Source: Leptospira sp.
GTDB taxonomy: Bacteria > Spirochaetota > Leptospiria > Leptospirales > Leptospiraceae
Assembly (NCBI GenBank): GCA_016742255.1
Contig: JACVCB010000004.1
Span: 141,459 to 205,458, forward strand
Direction of reading: 5' to 3'
DNA length: 64,000 nucleotides
Shown: in pieces, positions 25,817 through 34,222 of the stretch
Position numbering within the stretch: the stretch's first letter is position 1
How the letters are laid out: each line of letters begins with the position of its first letter
The notes under the pieces: generated by a model
The model's input: only the letters and a program-made list of their open reading frames with translations
Told to the model about the DNA's origin: nothing
Database searches by the model: none
Translations under genes and position numbers: made by a program

Positions 25817-28491
25817 AATCTTACCTCCATTCCTATATTGATTAGAGGAATGATGGCCATCTTTCCATTGGGTGTTTGGGATACAATGTAAGGAGAGTTC
25901 ACTGTATCATAAGTGGGACTTGGATTTTGGTTTCGTTGGTAATTTTTAGTATTATCAAATTCGAAACCCGCTTGGTTCCTCCTACCATAAAAATTCACAA
26001 ATTCAATGTAAGTATTAATATAACCCCATGAATAGTTTTCAATGCGGTCGATTCGCAAATCAAATTGGTGGAATGGTAAAAAACGATCACTATTATAATT
26101 TCCTGAATAATTAGGAAAATATAGATTGAGCCCAAATGTTGCTGCCTGGCTTGCTCGTGTAGCTCCTGTTATGGGAGTGTATGGAGTTCCAGAAAAATAA
26201 CGAAGGCGTCCACCAATCATCCATTCTGGATTAAATTTATAGCCGAAAACTAAGTTTAGAATATGAGTTCTGTCGAGGTCGTACAATTCTTGTTTGTCAT
26301 TATTGTAGATGATCTCCAAATTATTATCATCATAATAGTTTATGTAATTGGTACCAAGTTTCGTTTGTGCCAATAAGGTTCTAGAGTTGTTTTGTAAGGT
26401 TCGATTCCTTGTCTCATCACTTGTAAGTCTCGATTGGTTATTGATTCGTTTTGTAATCGAATTGGTATAGGAAATCCATCCAAACAAACCTGATTGTTCT
26501 CTTGGGTCTCTTGTTTTCTTTAAAAAAATCTCTACTCCTTCAGAATACCCATAACCAGCGTTAGAGTAATTTAAATTTTTGGGAGTAATGGGGTTGGCTA
26601 GAACTTTTGCAGTTTCATTTACAAAGATACGTGTATCATTGTTGAGTGCATAAGGATCGACGATATAAGCATCCGGAACAATGATGTTTTGGAAAATATT
26701 CCGAAAACCTTCGATTTTAATTTGCCAATTGTTTGCAAATTCTTGGCTGATTCCCAAAGAATTATGCTCTGCTCTCTCCATGAATAAATTTGGATTCCCA
26801 GATTTTTTTGATAAGGCTTCCACAGAAACTGGTGCATTATAATGGATACCATGCCCAGCCATAATACTTGTTTTCGTTGAATCAAATACATAACCGGCGG
26901 TAATTCTAGGTGCTAAATTACTCTCATTGCTTCCCGAATAATTGTCTACCCGTGCACCAGGTGTAAAACGAAACCCACCATACTTCAATTGGAATTCAGC
27001 ATAGGCAGACTTTTCACGATAACGAATTCGATCACCATCGATCACAGAACGAAACGCAGCATTGGAATTCAACAAGTCGTTAAAAATATTGTAAAACAAA
27101 CGGTTGTAAGACGAAATATTTTCACCTTTTAAAGTGGTCTCACGAAATCGACCCTGAACACCTGCTTCAAATTTTAAGTGTTCCTCCCATAATTCCCACT
27201 CAAATGAATTTTGTACATAAGTGATGGTATCAGAGGTTCTATTTTGTAATCCGAAAATATTTTCAGCTGTGAGAGGATTTGTGAATCGAAGTTCAAAAAA
27301 TTCATCAAACCATGTACGTGAATAAGATAATGTATTTCGAAACGATTTTCCTTTCCAAACATAACGCACACCATCTGTTCGGAACATTCTGTCAAGGCCA
27401 GTCGGTGGTCGTGGGTCTCCACCACCTCTTTCTAAATCGGCCTGTGCTTTTGTGTATGCTTGTCTATCTCTCGTTCCAAATGTTTGGAATGTGATTCGAT
27501 GGTCTGAATGAACATCCCAAATGAGTTTCCATTGGTAATCATGGTATTCAGCAAATTTGGCATCATCAGGAATCCCTTGTGGGTACGCTTGGAGAAGCAC
27601 TAAGTTGGGATAATTTTTTCGCCCAGAACTGATCATGGCAAGACCAGGTAATACTTTTGTTTGGTTATATATATCAGATAAAAATAAATTTACATTGATG
27701 ATGGTTTTATTCTCATCCACTCGATCAGTCCCTTCAATGGCAATGATCCCGCCAGTCGCATAACCATACTTTGCCGGAAAAGCACCTGTATAAACATCAA
27801 ATGATTTGATTAAATTGTTATTTAAAACAGAAGATTGGTTACCTAAATGGAATGGATAAGGAAGTGGGAACCCATCAAAATAGTATTGGTTTTGTCTAGT
27901 TCCTCCACCTCGTAAGGACAAGTCTCCCCTTTCACTATTGGAGTATGGATTTCCAGTGAGTAAATTGGTTCCGATATTGGTAAATACAGATGGTAAAATT
28001 CCAACTGGTGCACCAATCACTACACCAGGAACAGTTTGTAAGGCTTTTAAGGAATCTCCAGAAACTCCTGGTAAACGTTTGATTTCATCTTGGACAAGGC
28101 CATACCGAGAAAGTGGAGTTTTATCCCTTTCACCACTCACCACGATTCCTGAGAGATTTGCCTCCGAAATCGAAACTAGAATCACTTGTCCTTTGAAACG
28201 AACTTCACGGAATAAAGATTCGGTTCTATCAGCAGTGGAAACCTTAATCTCATAATAACCTGGTTCAGGAAACTGTAGTTTGGCGATCCCTTCCGCATTT
28301 GAGATACCACTCGTTTTTCCTTTTTTCGATATCACTACTGCATTTGGAACTGGTTTCCCGGAATTGGATTTTACAATTTGGATCGAAACTTCTAAATTTC
28401 CTTCTGCAAAAATCGATACTATTCCCATTGTAGAGACAATAAGAAACAGGACAATCAATTGGATTGTAGAGTGAGAAATGATAGATTTCAT
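25813..28491 (-). CDS. TonB-dependent receptor with carboxypeptidase-regulatory-like N-domain
   Basis: An 892-residue outer-membrane receptor: signal peptide (IVLFLIVSTMGIVSIFAE), a CarboxypepD_reg-like beta-sandwich (about 32-110, GKPVPNAVVISKKGKTSG), a plug domain (about 125-250, RLPGVSGDSLKALQTVPG and SLRGGGTRQNQYYFDGFPLP), then a barrel rich in aromatic strands ending in ...IGMEVRF. It imports a ligand such as an iron complex, vitamin or organic compound in a TonB-driven way; the ligand is unknown. It lies between tetR and a lipoprotein gene with 4-bp ATGA overlaps on both sides, forming a three-gene operon under the TetR regulator. Confidence 0.9.
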   Translation of the reverse strand: MKSIISHSTIQLIVLFLIVSTMGIVSIFAEGNLEVSIQIVKSNSGKPVPNAVVISKKGKTSGISNAEGIAKLQFPEPGYYEIKVSTADRTESLFREVRFKGQVILVSISEANLSGIVVSGERDKTPLSRYGLVQDEIKRLPGVSGDSLKALQTVPGVVIGAPVGILPSVFTNIGTNLLTGNPYSNSERGDLSLRGGGTRQNQYYFDGFPLPYPFHLGNQSSVLNNNLIKSFDVYTGAFPAKYGYATGGIIAIEGTDRVDENKTIINVNLFLSDIYNQTKVLPGLAMISSGRKNYPNLVLLQAYPQGIPDDAKFAEYHDYQWKLIWDVHSDHRITFQTFGTRDRQAYTKAQADLERGGGDPRPPTGLDRMFRTDGVRYVWKGKSFRNTLSYSRTWFDEFFELRFTNPLTAENIFGLQNRTSDTITYVQNSFEWELWEEHLKFEAGVQGRFRETTLKGENISSYNRLFYNIFNDLLNSNAAFRSVIDGDRIRYREKSAYAEFQLKYGGFRFTPGARVDNYSGSNESNLAPRITAGYVFDSTKTSIMAGHGIHYNAPVSVEALSKKSGNPNLFMERAEHNSLGISQEFANNWQIKIEGFRNIFQNIIVPDAYIVDPYALNNDTRIFVNETAKVLANPITPKNLNYSNAGYGYSEGVEIFLKKTRDPREQSGLFGWISYTNSITKRINNQSRLTSDETRNRTLQNNSRTLLAQTKLGTNYINYYDDNNLEIIYNNDKQELYDLDRTHILNLVFGYKFNPEWMIGGRLRYFSGTPYTPITGATRASQAATFGLNLYFPNYSGNYNSDRFLPFHQFDLRIDRIENYSWGYINTYIEFVNFYGRRNQAGFEFDNTKNYQRNQNPSPTYDTVNSPYIVSQTPNGKMAIIPLINIGMEVRF

Positions 28492-29069
28492 TCTGAGATA
28501 GGGATTAAGTTTTCAGCGATTTTATATAGTTCATCCAATGATTTTTTATCATCTAATAGTCGGTAACTCTGTAATACACCTTCATACACAATAAACAACT
28601 GTTTTGCGAGTGAATGAGGATCCACTTTCTTAGAAATATAACCATTTTGGATTGAGTTTTGCAGAAATTCAGATAAACATTCAATCGTTTGGTTGGCTAT
28701 CCTTTCAATTTCAGAACGAATGTGAACTTCTTCTGAATTGATTTGCGCACGAAAATTTGCCATTCCACATCCAAATAATTGTGACATCCGAGCTTCCCTG
28801 GAAAGGATTCGCACCCAAGCTTTGATGAAGTCTAAAGGTTTTGGATTTCGTTTCATTAAGGTTTTGAGTAAATTTAAATTTTCGTCCGAATAAATTTTGA
28901 GGACTTCTTTTCCCAACTCTTCTTTAGAAGAAAAGTGTTGGTACAAACTTGCCTTCACCGTTTTGGCTTCATCAACAATTTGGTTCAAACCAGTCTCTGA
29001 ATATCCTTGTTTTAGAAAAAGGTTTCGGCTGACGGCTAAGAGACGTAATTTTGTCGGTTCCTTCTTCAT
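28488..29069 (-). CDS. TetR family transcriptional regulator
   Basis: A 193-residue repressor, taken from the ATG giving MKKEPTKLRLL; an 11-residue longer start is not family-like. The N-terminal DNA-binding domain is clear: AVSRNLFLKQGYSETGLNQI, then TVKASLYQHFSSKEELGKEV. The C-terminal ligand domain resembles the TetR_C group of AcrR-like proteins. It is first in an operon with the TonB receptor and lipoprotein genes, and divergent from a nitroreductase gene. Two palindromic sites in the 148-bp divergent gap are its likely operators, so it probably represses both directions and itself. Confidence 0.9.
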   Translation of the reverse strand: MKKEPTKLRLLAVSRNLFLKQGYSETGLNQIVDEAKTVKASLYQHFSSKEELGKEVLKIYSDENLNLLKTLMKRNPKPLDFIKAWVRILSREARMSQLFGCGMANFRAQINSEEVHIRSEIERIANQTIECLSEFLQNSIQNGYISKKVDPHSLAKQLFIVYEGVLQSYRLLDDKKSLDELYKIAENLIPISE

Positions 29070-29110
29070 TTCTGTCCTAAAATGAGGATAAACAAAATCC
29101 AATCAAGAAA

Positions 29111-29127
29111 TACACCGACTAGTCTGT
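29111..29127. promoter_or_regulatory. Secondary TetR operator candidate
   Basis: The sequence TACACCGACTAGTCTGT shares ACCGACT and the GTxTGT half with the stronger palindrome 67 bp away and has a perfect GACTAGTC core. It is 42 bp upstream of the tetR start, where the tetR promoter should lie. Confidence 0.4.
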
Positions 29128-29177
29128 TCAATTTTTTTGTTCCAAACTAGAAGTTCGCACATAAAAAATCCTTGCAA

Positions 29178-29199
29178 ATACATACCGACTGGTATGTAT
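29178..29199. promoter_or_regulatory. TetR operator over the nitroreductase promoter
   Basis: A perfect 9-bp inverted repeat: ATACATACC, spacer GACT, GGTATGTAT. It sits between a candidate -35 (TTGCAA at 29173) and -10 (TATGTT at 29197), 18 bp upstream of the nitroreductase ATG. Size and position are typical for a TetR dimer; binding is inferred. Confidence 0.6.
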
Positions 29200-29217
29200 G
29201 TTTTCTGTAGGTGTACG

Positions 29218-29910
29218 ATGAACCAAGAATTAATCTCCATTCATGAAGTATCAAAAACTGTTTCCGAAGCAATGAACACTCGTCATAGCATCCGAGAATA
29301 TGATCCAAAACTGATTCCAGAGGAAATTCTCAGGAGAATTTTTGAAACAGCTTTAAGAAGTCCTAGTTGGAAAAACTCCCAACCTTGGAAGGTTCACATT
29401 GTCAATGGAACCAAAAAGGAACTACTCGCAGAAAGACTGACCAAATCTGCAAAGGAATCTGCACCTACTCCCGAGACTTCTTGGCCAGAATCTTATCCTA
29501 GTGATGCCAAAAAACGTATGTTTGATTTGGGTATGAAAATTTATGGAGTTGCTGGCATTGATCGTAAAGACAAAGAAGCAAGAGACCAATTTATGCTTCG
29601 TAATTTTAGTTTTTTTGGAGCACCTACCGCTGTTTTCATCACATCAAAATTTGATCTTAATTTTTTTGTCGGAATTGATCTGGGTTGTTTCCTACAATCT
29701 GTTTTACTTCTCGCTAGAGAGGAAGGGCTTGGAACTTGCCCACAAGCTGCATTGGGCGCTTTCCCTGAAGTGGTTCGTGAAACACTAGGTCTACCGAAGG
29801 AAGAAAAAGTGATTATGGGTTTAAGCATTGGTTATCCAAAAGCTGATTCGAATTTGAATCGTTACCATACACCAAGAGAAGAATCCTCAGATTTAATTCG
29901 ATTCTATTAA
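29218..29910 (+). CDS. Nitroreductase family oxidoreductase
   Basis: A 230-residue FMN enzyme from the ATG giving MNQELISIHE; the in-frame extension upstream would run through the operator. Family signatures: NTRHSIREYDPKLIPEEIL, LRSPSWKNSQPWKVHIV, and GTCPQAALGAFPEVVRETLG with LSIGYPKADSNLNRY near the end. It reduces nitro-aromatics or quinones with NAD(P)H. It is controlled by the divergent TetR, so the inducer may be an aromatic or quinone-like compound that is also the transport substrate of the neighbouring receptor (inference). Confidence 0.9.
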   Translation: MNQELISIHEVSKTVSEAMNTRHSIREYDPKLIPEEILRRIFETALRSPSWKNSQPWKVHIVNGTKKELLAERLTKSAKESAPTPETSWPESYPSDAKKRMFDLGMKIYGVAGIDRKDKEARDQFMLRNFSFFGAPTAVFITSKFDLNFFVGIDLGCFLQSVLLLAREEGLGTCPQAALGAFPEVVRETLGLPKEEKVIMGLSIGYPKADSNLNRYHTPREESSDLIRFY

Positions 29911-29974
29911 AAAATCATTTTGGATTCTGAATCTTTGGTATAAGATAGTTTCACAAATCGAAAGTTGGGTGAGT

Positions 29975-30577
29975 ATGTATAACAAAGATTTCTGGAACGA
30001 ACGTTATGTGAGCGAAGAATATATTTATGGAAAAGAGCCTAATGAGTTTTTACGTTCTCGACTTCCCAATTTAAAAAAAGGGAAAATCCTTTTTCCTTGT
30101 GAAGGCGAGGGAAGAAATGCTGTTTTTGCAGCAAGTCTTGGTTGGGATGTGTTTGCATTTGACCAGTCAGAAGCGGGAAGACAAAAAGCCATCCAATTAG
30201 CAAAAGAAAAAAATGTCACATTCCATTATGAAATTTCTGATGCTTTAACATATCCTTATGCACCCGAACAAATGGATATGGTGGCACTGATTTATAGTCA
30301 TTTTCATAAATCGATACGAACAACTGTTCATCGAAATTGTGTACGAACTTTAAAACCAGGTGGTCTTTTACTATTAGAAGGTTTTTCTCCTGAACAATTA
30401 AAATATACATCAGGTGGGCCAAAAGACCCAGATATGTTATACCAACTAAAAGATCTAAAAATGGATTTTTCAGAAATGAATATTGAGTATGAAGAAACAC
30501 TTGAAACTGAACTCAATGAAAGTCCGTTCCATAGAGGCAAAGCAAGCATTGTGAGAGTTGTTCTTCGAAAGATTTAA
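29975..30577 (+). CDS. Class I SAM-dependent methyltransferase (TehB/TPMT-like)
   Basis: A 200-residue methyltransferase; a GTG two codons upstream is an alternative start. The N-terminus FWNERYVSEEYIYGKEPNEFL is typical of the TehB / thiopurine-methyltransferase-like group. SAM motif I is degenerate-looking but recognisable as KILFPCEGEGRNAVFAASLG, then AFDQSEAGRQKAIQLAKEKN; LKPGGLLLLEGF is the post-motif strand. The substrate is unknown; relatives detoxify small thiols, tellurite or selenite, or aromatic compounds. It is a single gene between the nitroreductase and a GNAT gene. Confidence 0.85.
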   Translation: MYNKDFWNERYVSEEYIYGKEPNEFLRSRLPNLKKGKILFPCEGEGRNAVFAASLGWDVFAFDQSEAGRQKAIQLAKEKNVTFHYEISDALTYPYAPEQMDMVALIYSHFHKSIRTTVHRNCVRTLKPGGLLLLEGFSPEQLKYTSGGPKDPDMLYQLKDLKMDFSEMNIEYEETLETELNESPFHRGKASIVRVVLRKI

Positions 30578-30637
30578 ATGTGAATCTTTTTAATGGAATA
30601 GTTTGAGCATTGAAAGTTACATTCAATCTGATATAAT

Positions 30638-31120
30638 ATGAATTACAAAATTAGAGAAGCCAATGAATTGGATATTGATCACATTTTCCAATTCATTTTA
30701 AAAAAAGCAGAATTTGATCGGAACTTAGGAGATTCCTTGGGTTTGGTAACAACTAACAAGGAAATCATAAGAAAAACTATGTTTAATGATCATCCATATG
30801 CAAAAGTTTTATTGGCAATTGATACAAACAATCTCCCAATCGGGATTGCCATATACCATTTTAGATATTCCTCATTTACAGGCCTTCCTTCCGTTTGGTT
30901 GGATGATCTTTATATAGAACCATCGGATAGAGGAATTGGATTAGGCAAAAACCTAATGCAATCTCTAATTGCAATTGCAAAAGAAAATAACGCATCCGAT
31001 ATAAGCTGGATTGCTAGTGACTTGAATGAAAGTGCAAAGAAGTTTTATGATAAAATCGGAAGTAGACAAATTCAAAAAAATGGTTCAACCATTACCTACC
31101 AATTAACATTTACATCTTAG
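30638..31120 (+). CDS. GNAT family N-acetyltransferase (diamine acetyltransferase-like)
   Basis: A 160-residue GNAT protein. Motif A with the acetyl-CoA loop is WLDDLYIEPSDRGIGLGKNL (R-G-I-G-L-G), and motif B DLNESAKKFYDKIGS is near the C-terminus. The order and the WLDDLYIEP strand are close to spermidine/spermine-type acetyltransferases. The substrate is not certain. The gap of about 300 bp downstream to the next small gene contains AT-rich sequence with an inverted repeat and nothing else I can name. Confidence 0.88.
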   Translation: MNYKIREANELDIDHIFQFILKKAEFDRNLGDSLGLVTTNKEIIRKTMFNDHPYAKVLLAIDTNNLPIGIAIYHFRYSSFTGLPSVWLDDLYIEPSDRGIGLGKNLMQSLIAIAKENNASDISWIASDLNESAKKFYDKIGSRQIQKNGSTITYQLTFTS

Positions 31121-31376
31121 AATTATAGGTGAGTTAAAAACTCTCGACAATAGTTCATTCTGTACTCATAAACCGACTATAGTTTATCAATCGTTATTCT
31201 AATTTTGTCAAATGATTGGTAAAAATTAGTTATTTCCATGGAAATTGAATTTTTCCATTTCAATGAACAATATGTTTTATCATGAAATAGAACATTAGAA
31301 ACTTCTAAATTATTTTTTTGACCTAAGAAATAAATTTTAATTGAAATTAAATGACTAGTTCCGATCTCATGTTCGA

Positions 31377-31407
31377 TAGAGTTAACATCAATTTTATGTT
31401 AACTCTA
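31377..31407. promoter_or_regulatory. 12-bp perfect inverted repeat upstream of hydrazine-type operon
   Basis: The arms TAGAGTTAACAT and ATGTTAACTCTA with a 7-base spacer (CAATTTT) lie 12 bp before the first small gene of the operon. It could be an operator or an RNA hairpin in the leader; no T-run follows, so a terminator is unlikely. The rest of 31121-31418 is AT-rich without recognisable features. Confidence 0.45.
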
Positions 31408-31418
31408 AGAAGTGAAAT

Positions 31419-31529
31419 ATGTTCAATTTGAAAAAATCATTGTTAATTGTTGTCAGTCTAGTTTCCGTAACGATTTGTTTGTTAGGATACCTTCTATTTT
31501 TTACTAAAACATTCTTAAGTTTGAACTAA
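31419..31529 (+). CDS. 36-residue single-span membrane peptide
   Basis: A short open frame from ATG to TAA, giving a basic N-terminus (MFNLKKS), a hydrophobic span (LLIVVSLVSVTICLLGYLLF) and a short polar end (TKTFLSLN). It begins 12 bp after the inverted repeat and ends 17 bp before the N-hydroxylase gene, so it would be the leader gene of the operon. No homolog is recalled; it may be a genuine small membrane protein or a spurious frame. Confidence 0.4.
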   Translation: MFNLKKSLLIVVSLVSVTICLLGYLLFFTKTFLSLN

Positions 31530-31546
31530 ATTCAAAATTAAATTAT

Positions 31547-32836
31547 ATGATAGATGTTTTAGGGATTGGCTTCGGCCCGTCAAACTTATCGCTTGCCATT
31601 CAATTAAAAGAACTAGCTTTCTTTAATGATAAGAAGGTGAGATTTTTTGAAAAAAAGAAATCCTTCTCTTGGCAACCAGGACTTTTGTTACCAAATACAA
31701 ATCTTCAAATTCATTTTTTGAAAGATTTAGTAACCCTTATCAATCCAAAAAGTCCATTTACCTTCATAAATTACTTAAAAGAACAAGGTAGATTATCGGA
31801 TTTTATCAATTTGAATGTAAGTTATCCATCCCGTATGGAATTTAATGATTATTTATTTTGGGCAGCGAATAAATTCGAAGATATCGTTAGTTACAACTCT
31901 TATATTACTGATATAGAGCCCAAATACGATGTAAATCAAGTAAGTCATTTCAAAGTAACTTATGTACATGATAATATACCTAATGAAATTGAAACTAGAC
32001 ATTTAGTCATCGCCTCAGGAAGAAGCCCGAAAATTCCATCTGCTTTTTTTCAAATTTACGATGGTATTAATGTAATACATTCAGACCAATTTACCAAATC
32101 TGAAGTTCATAAAATTGCATCAGAAAATAATCTTAAGGATCATAAAATTGCGATCATTGGAGCAGGACAAAGTGCAGCAGAAATTTTTCTATATTTATTA
32201 GAAAGTAAAAATCCAAATCTAAAAGTTGTCAATTTCATACGACAGTTTGGTTATAGTCCTGCTGATTCTTCTTCATTTCGAAATAAAGTATTCGATCCTG
32301 ATTTTGTAGATGTATTTTATAATCTCCCTTCTGAAGCGAAAAATAATATATTAGAGAGTTTGTTAAATACAAACTATTCAGTAGTTGATCCTGATTTAAT
32401 ATCAAAAATATTCACAAAACTATACCATATGCAGCACTTTGATCGCTCTAACAATGGTGCTATTGTTTCTTTAAGTGAAATCAAAAATGTAATTCGAAAT
32501 AGTGAAAATAAAATAGAAATAGAATATTCATCTAAAATTAATTCTAAAGTAGAAAAGCAAGAATTCGATTATATAGTTTTGGCAACAGGTTTCGAACAAG
32601 CTTTTCTCTATAAGAAATACTTCAATAAATTCAAAGATATCATTCATTATGGAAACGATTCCAATCTTGAAGTGAATAGAGACTACTCTATAAAATTTAA
32701 AAAATGTTCTGAAGCAAAATTATTCTTACAAGGTTATTCTGAAATGAATCATGGAATCGCTGATACTTTATTAAGTGTTATGGCAAATCGTGCATTCACT
32801 ATAGCAACAAGTTTAATAGGAGGCAATAAAAATTGA
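31547..32836 (+). CDS. SidA/IucD/PvdA-family amino acid N-hydroxylase
   Basis: A 429-residue flavin monooxygenase that hydroxylates the side-chain amine of lysine or ornithine with NADPH and O2. Motifs: FAD-binding GIGFGPSNLSLAI (residues 6-18), SFSWQPGLLLPNTNLQIHF near 40, DLVTLINPKSPFTFINYL near 60, NADPH-binding IIGAGQSAAEIF (203-214), LATGFEQ near 356 and the C-terminal LQGYSEMNHGIADTLLS. In siderophore clusters this enzyme starts hydroxamates, but there is no siderophore synthetase here. Instead a cupin, a DAO-type oxidase and a MetRS-like enzyme follow. The expected product for N-N bond chemistry is N6-hydroxylysine. The next gene overlaps by 4 bp. Confidence 0.9.
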   Translation: MIDVLGIGFGPSNLSLAIQLKELAFFNDKKVRFFEKKKSFSWQPGLLLPNTNLQIHFLKDLVTLINPKSPFTFINYLKEQGRLSDFINLNVSYPSRMEFNDYLFWAANKFEDIVSYNSYITDIEPKYDVNQVSHFKVTYVHDNIPNEIETRHLVIASGRSPKIPSAFFQIYDGINVIHSDQFTKSEVHKIASENNLKDHKIAIIGAGQSAAEIFLYLLESKNPNLKVVNFIRQFGYSPADSSSFRNKVFDPDFVDVFYNLPSEAKNNILESLLNTNYSVVDPDLISKIFTKLYHMQHFDRSNNGAIVSLSEIKNVIRNSENKIEIEYSSKINSKVEKQEFDYIVLATGFEQAFLYKKYFNKFKDIIHYGNDSNLEVNRDYSIKFKKCSEAKLFLQGYSEMNHGIADTLLSVMANRAFTIATSLIGGNKN

Positions 32837-33159
32837 AAAGATCGAAGATATCATTTGAATTTGAAAAAGATTATGGAGTTAATGCAGCTAGAATTAAACC
32901 ATTATTTCCAGAACTCAATCAGGCTCCTTTTGAAATGGCACTTACCAAAGTCTTACCAGGAGAAGTTATAAAAAAACATAACCATCTCGAATACGAAATT
33001 TTTATTCATTTAAAAGGCTCTCCCTTTAGAGTACAAATAGGAAATGAAGTTAGCATTATGGAAAAAGATGATGTGATCTTTGCTGAAAGAAATTTGGATC
33101 ATGAATTTGAGAACATAGGCGATACTGAAAGTATTTTATATTCAATTTGGTGGGAATAA
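32833..33159 (+). CDS. Stand-alone cupin, putative hydrazine synthetase cupin subunit
   Basis: A 108-residue single cupin. Motif 1 is complete: GEVIKKHNHLEYEIFIHLKG fits G(x)5HxH(x)3E(x)6G, giving ligands H49, H51 and E55. The second motif supplies H90 and Asn in LDHEFEN. The start is TTG overlapping the N-hydroxylase stop (TTGA), so translation is coupled. In known hydrazine synthetases a cupin domain of this kind is fused to a MetRS-like domain and catalyses N-N bond formation from an activated N-hydroxylysine ester; here it is a free protein in the same operon. The metal is probably zinc by analogy. Confidence 0.82.
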   Translation: MKRSKISFEFEKDYGVNAARIKPLFPELNQAPFEMALTKVLPGEVIKKHNHLEYEIFIHLKGSPFRVQIGNEVSIMEKDDVIFAERNLDHEFENIGDTESILYSIWWE

Positions 33160-33163
33160 CCAA

Positions 33164-34204
33164 ATGAAATATGATATCACAATCGTAGGAGATGGATTAT
33201 ATGGTTTACTGATTTCTTATTTTTCATCTTTAGCTGGACTAAGGGTTAGACTGATTGGAAAAAAAAAGAATCAGCAATATTCGGCAAGTTATCGATCGGA
33301 AGCTTTTTCGCATCAATTGGGTGAAGCTTCAAATTTTGAAATTGAAGAATCTAAAAATTTCTATGAAAAACTCTTAAAGGAATCAGTAAATCCATTTCCG
33401 GTCTATACCTACATCCATTCTGATTCTTTTCTAAAAGAAATTTCAAAGCGCCATCCATTCAAATCAAATCAAGGAAATTTAACTCAGAATTCAGCAGGAT
33501 TAGGTTATAAATTTAATGCAAAAGAAATCTTAGCTAAATTGGAAGAGAAACTAAAAGCAACAGAAATTGATTGGGTAAATTCAGATGAGATTGAAACTAA
33601 TTCAACTACAAGAAAAAAACCAAATGAATTATCCAATGTATTCAAACCTTTTGATGATTCTCTCAAAGTGGTTTATGCGTTAGGTCCATGGTCTTACCAT
33701 AATTCTGAATCTATCAAAATAAAAAAAATATTAGTTTTTAATATCTCTTTGGAAGATGAAGAATTCGCATCTGGACTTCATGTTTTCTCAGACAAAGATT
33801 GTTTTTTGTTTAGTGAAAATACAAATTCAGGAATTATAAGTGTAAATACAAAGCAATATGAGGATTCTATAAACGTCGAAACTGATTTTTTAGAAATTAG
33901 CGAAGTCGAAAAGAAGTTAGTAAACCAAATCATCAAAGAAAATTTTAATCTCAAAGTAAATTCCTTCGAATCGATATATTTGAGGTGCATTGGTTATGAC
34001 CTTTATTCATTAAATACTAACAACAATTCCAATATTCCAATGAGAAATCATGAAAATGGAAAAAATAAATTTTATCTTCCTCCCATGAACGGTCAGGGAT
34101 TCAAAAACGCACCAACAAACTGTTTAAAATTTTTATCAGAGATTTTCAAATTCACAGAACTTGAAAGATACTTTCGAGAAATTCAATTAAGTGTTCAATA
34201 TTAA
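33164..34204 (+). CDS. DAO / sarcosine-oxidase-like FAD oxidoreductase
   Basis: A 346-residue flavoprotein with an N-terminal dinucleotide fold (ITIVGDGLYGLLISYFSSLA) and a C-terminal PMNGQGFKNAPT, which matches the GxSGHGFKxAP loop of monomeric sarcosine oxidase-type enzymes. It starts 4 bp after the cupin gene. In actinomycete N-N pathways an enzyme of this family oxidises the hydrazine-linked lysine adduct and cleaves off the lysine part, leaving a hydrazino acid; I infer the same step. The middle part is more divergent than usual (SASYRSEAFSHQLGEAS in place of the family's R/H-rich flavin loop), so the substrate may differ. Confidence 0.78.
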   Translation: MKYDITIVGDGLYGLLISYFSSLAGLRVRLIGKKKNQQYSASYRSEAFSHQLGEASNFEIEESKNFYEKLLKESVNPFPVYTYIHSDSFLKEISKRHPFKSNQGNLTQNSAGLGYKFNAKEILAKLEEKLKATEIDWVNSDEIETNSTTRKKPNELSNVFKPFDDSLKVVYALGPWSYHNSESIKIKKILVFNISLEDEEFASGLHVFSDKDCFLFSENTNSGIISVNTKQYEDSINVETDFLEISEVEKKLVNQIIKENFNLKVNSFESIYLRCIGYDLYSLNTNNNSNIPMRNHENGKNKFYLPPMNGQGFKNAPTNCLKFLSEIFKFTELERYFREIQLSVQY

Positions 34205-34222
34205 TATCAAAAATAAGAGAAA

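Noticed and set aside
25305..25841. 178-residue plus-strand open frame
   Set aside because: It is antisense to the small lipoprotein gene with its own signal peptide and ATGA coupling.
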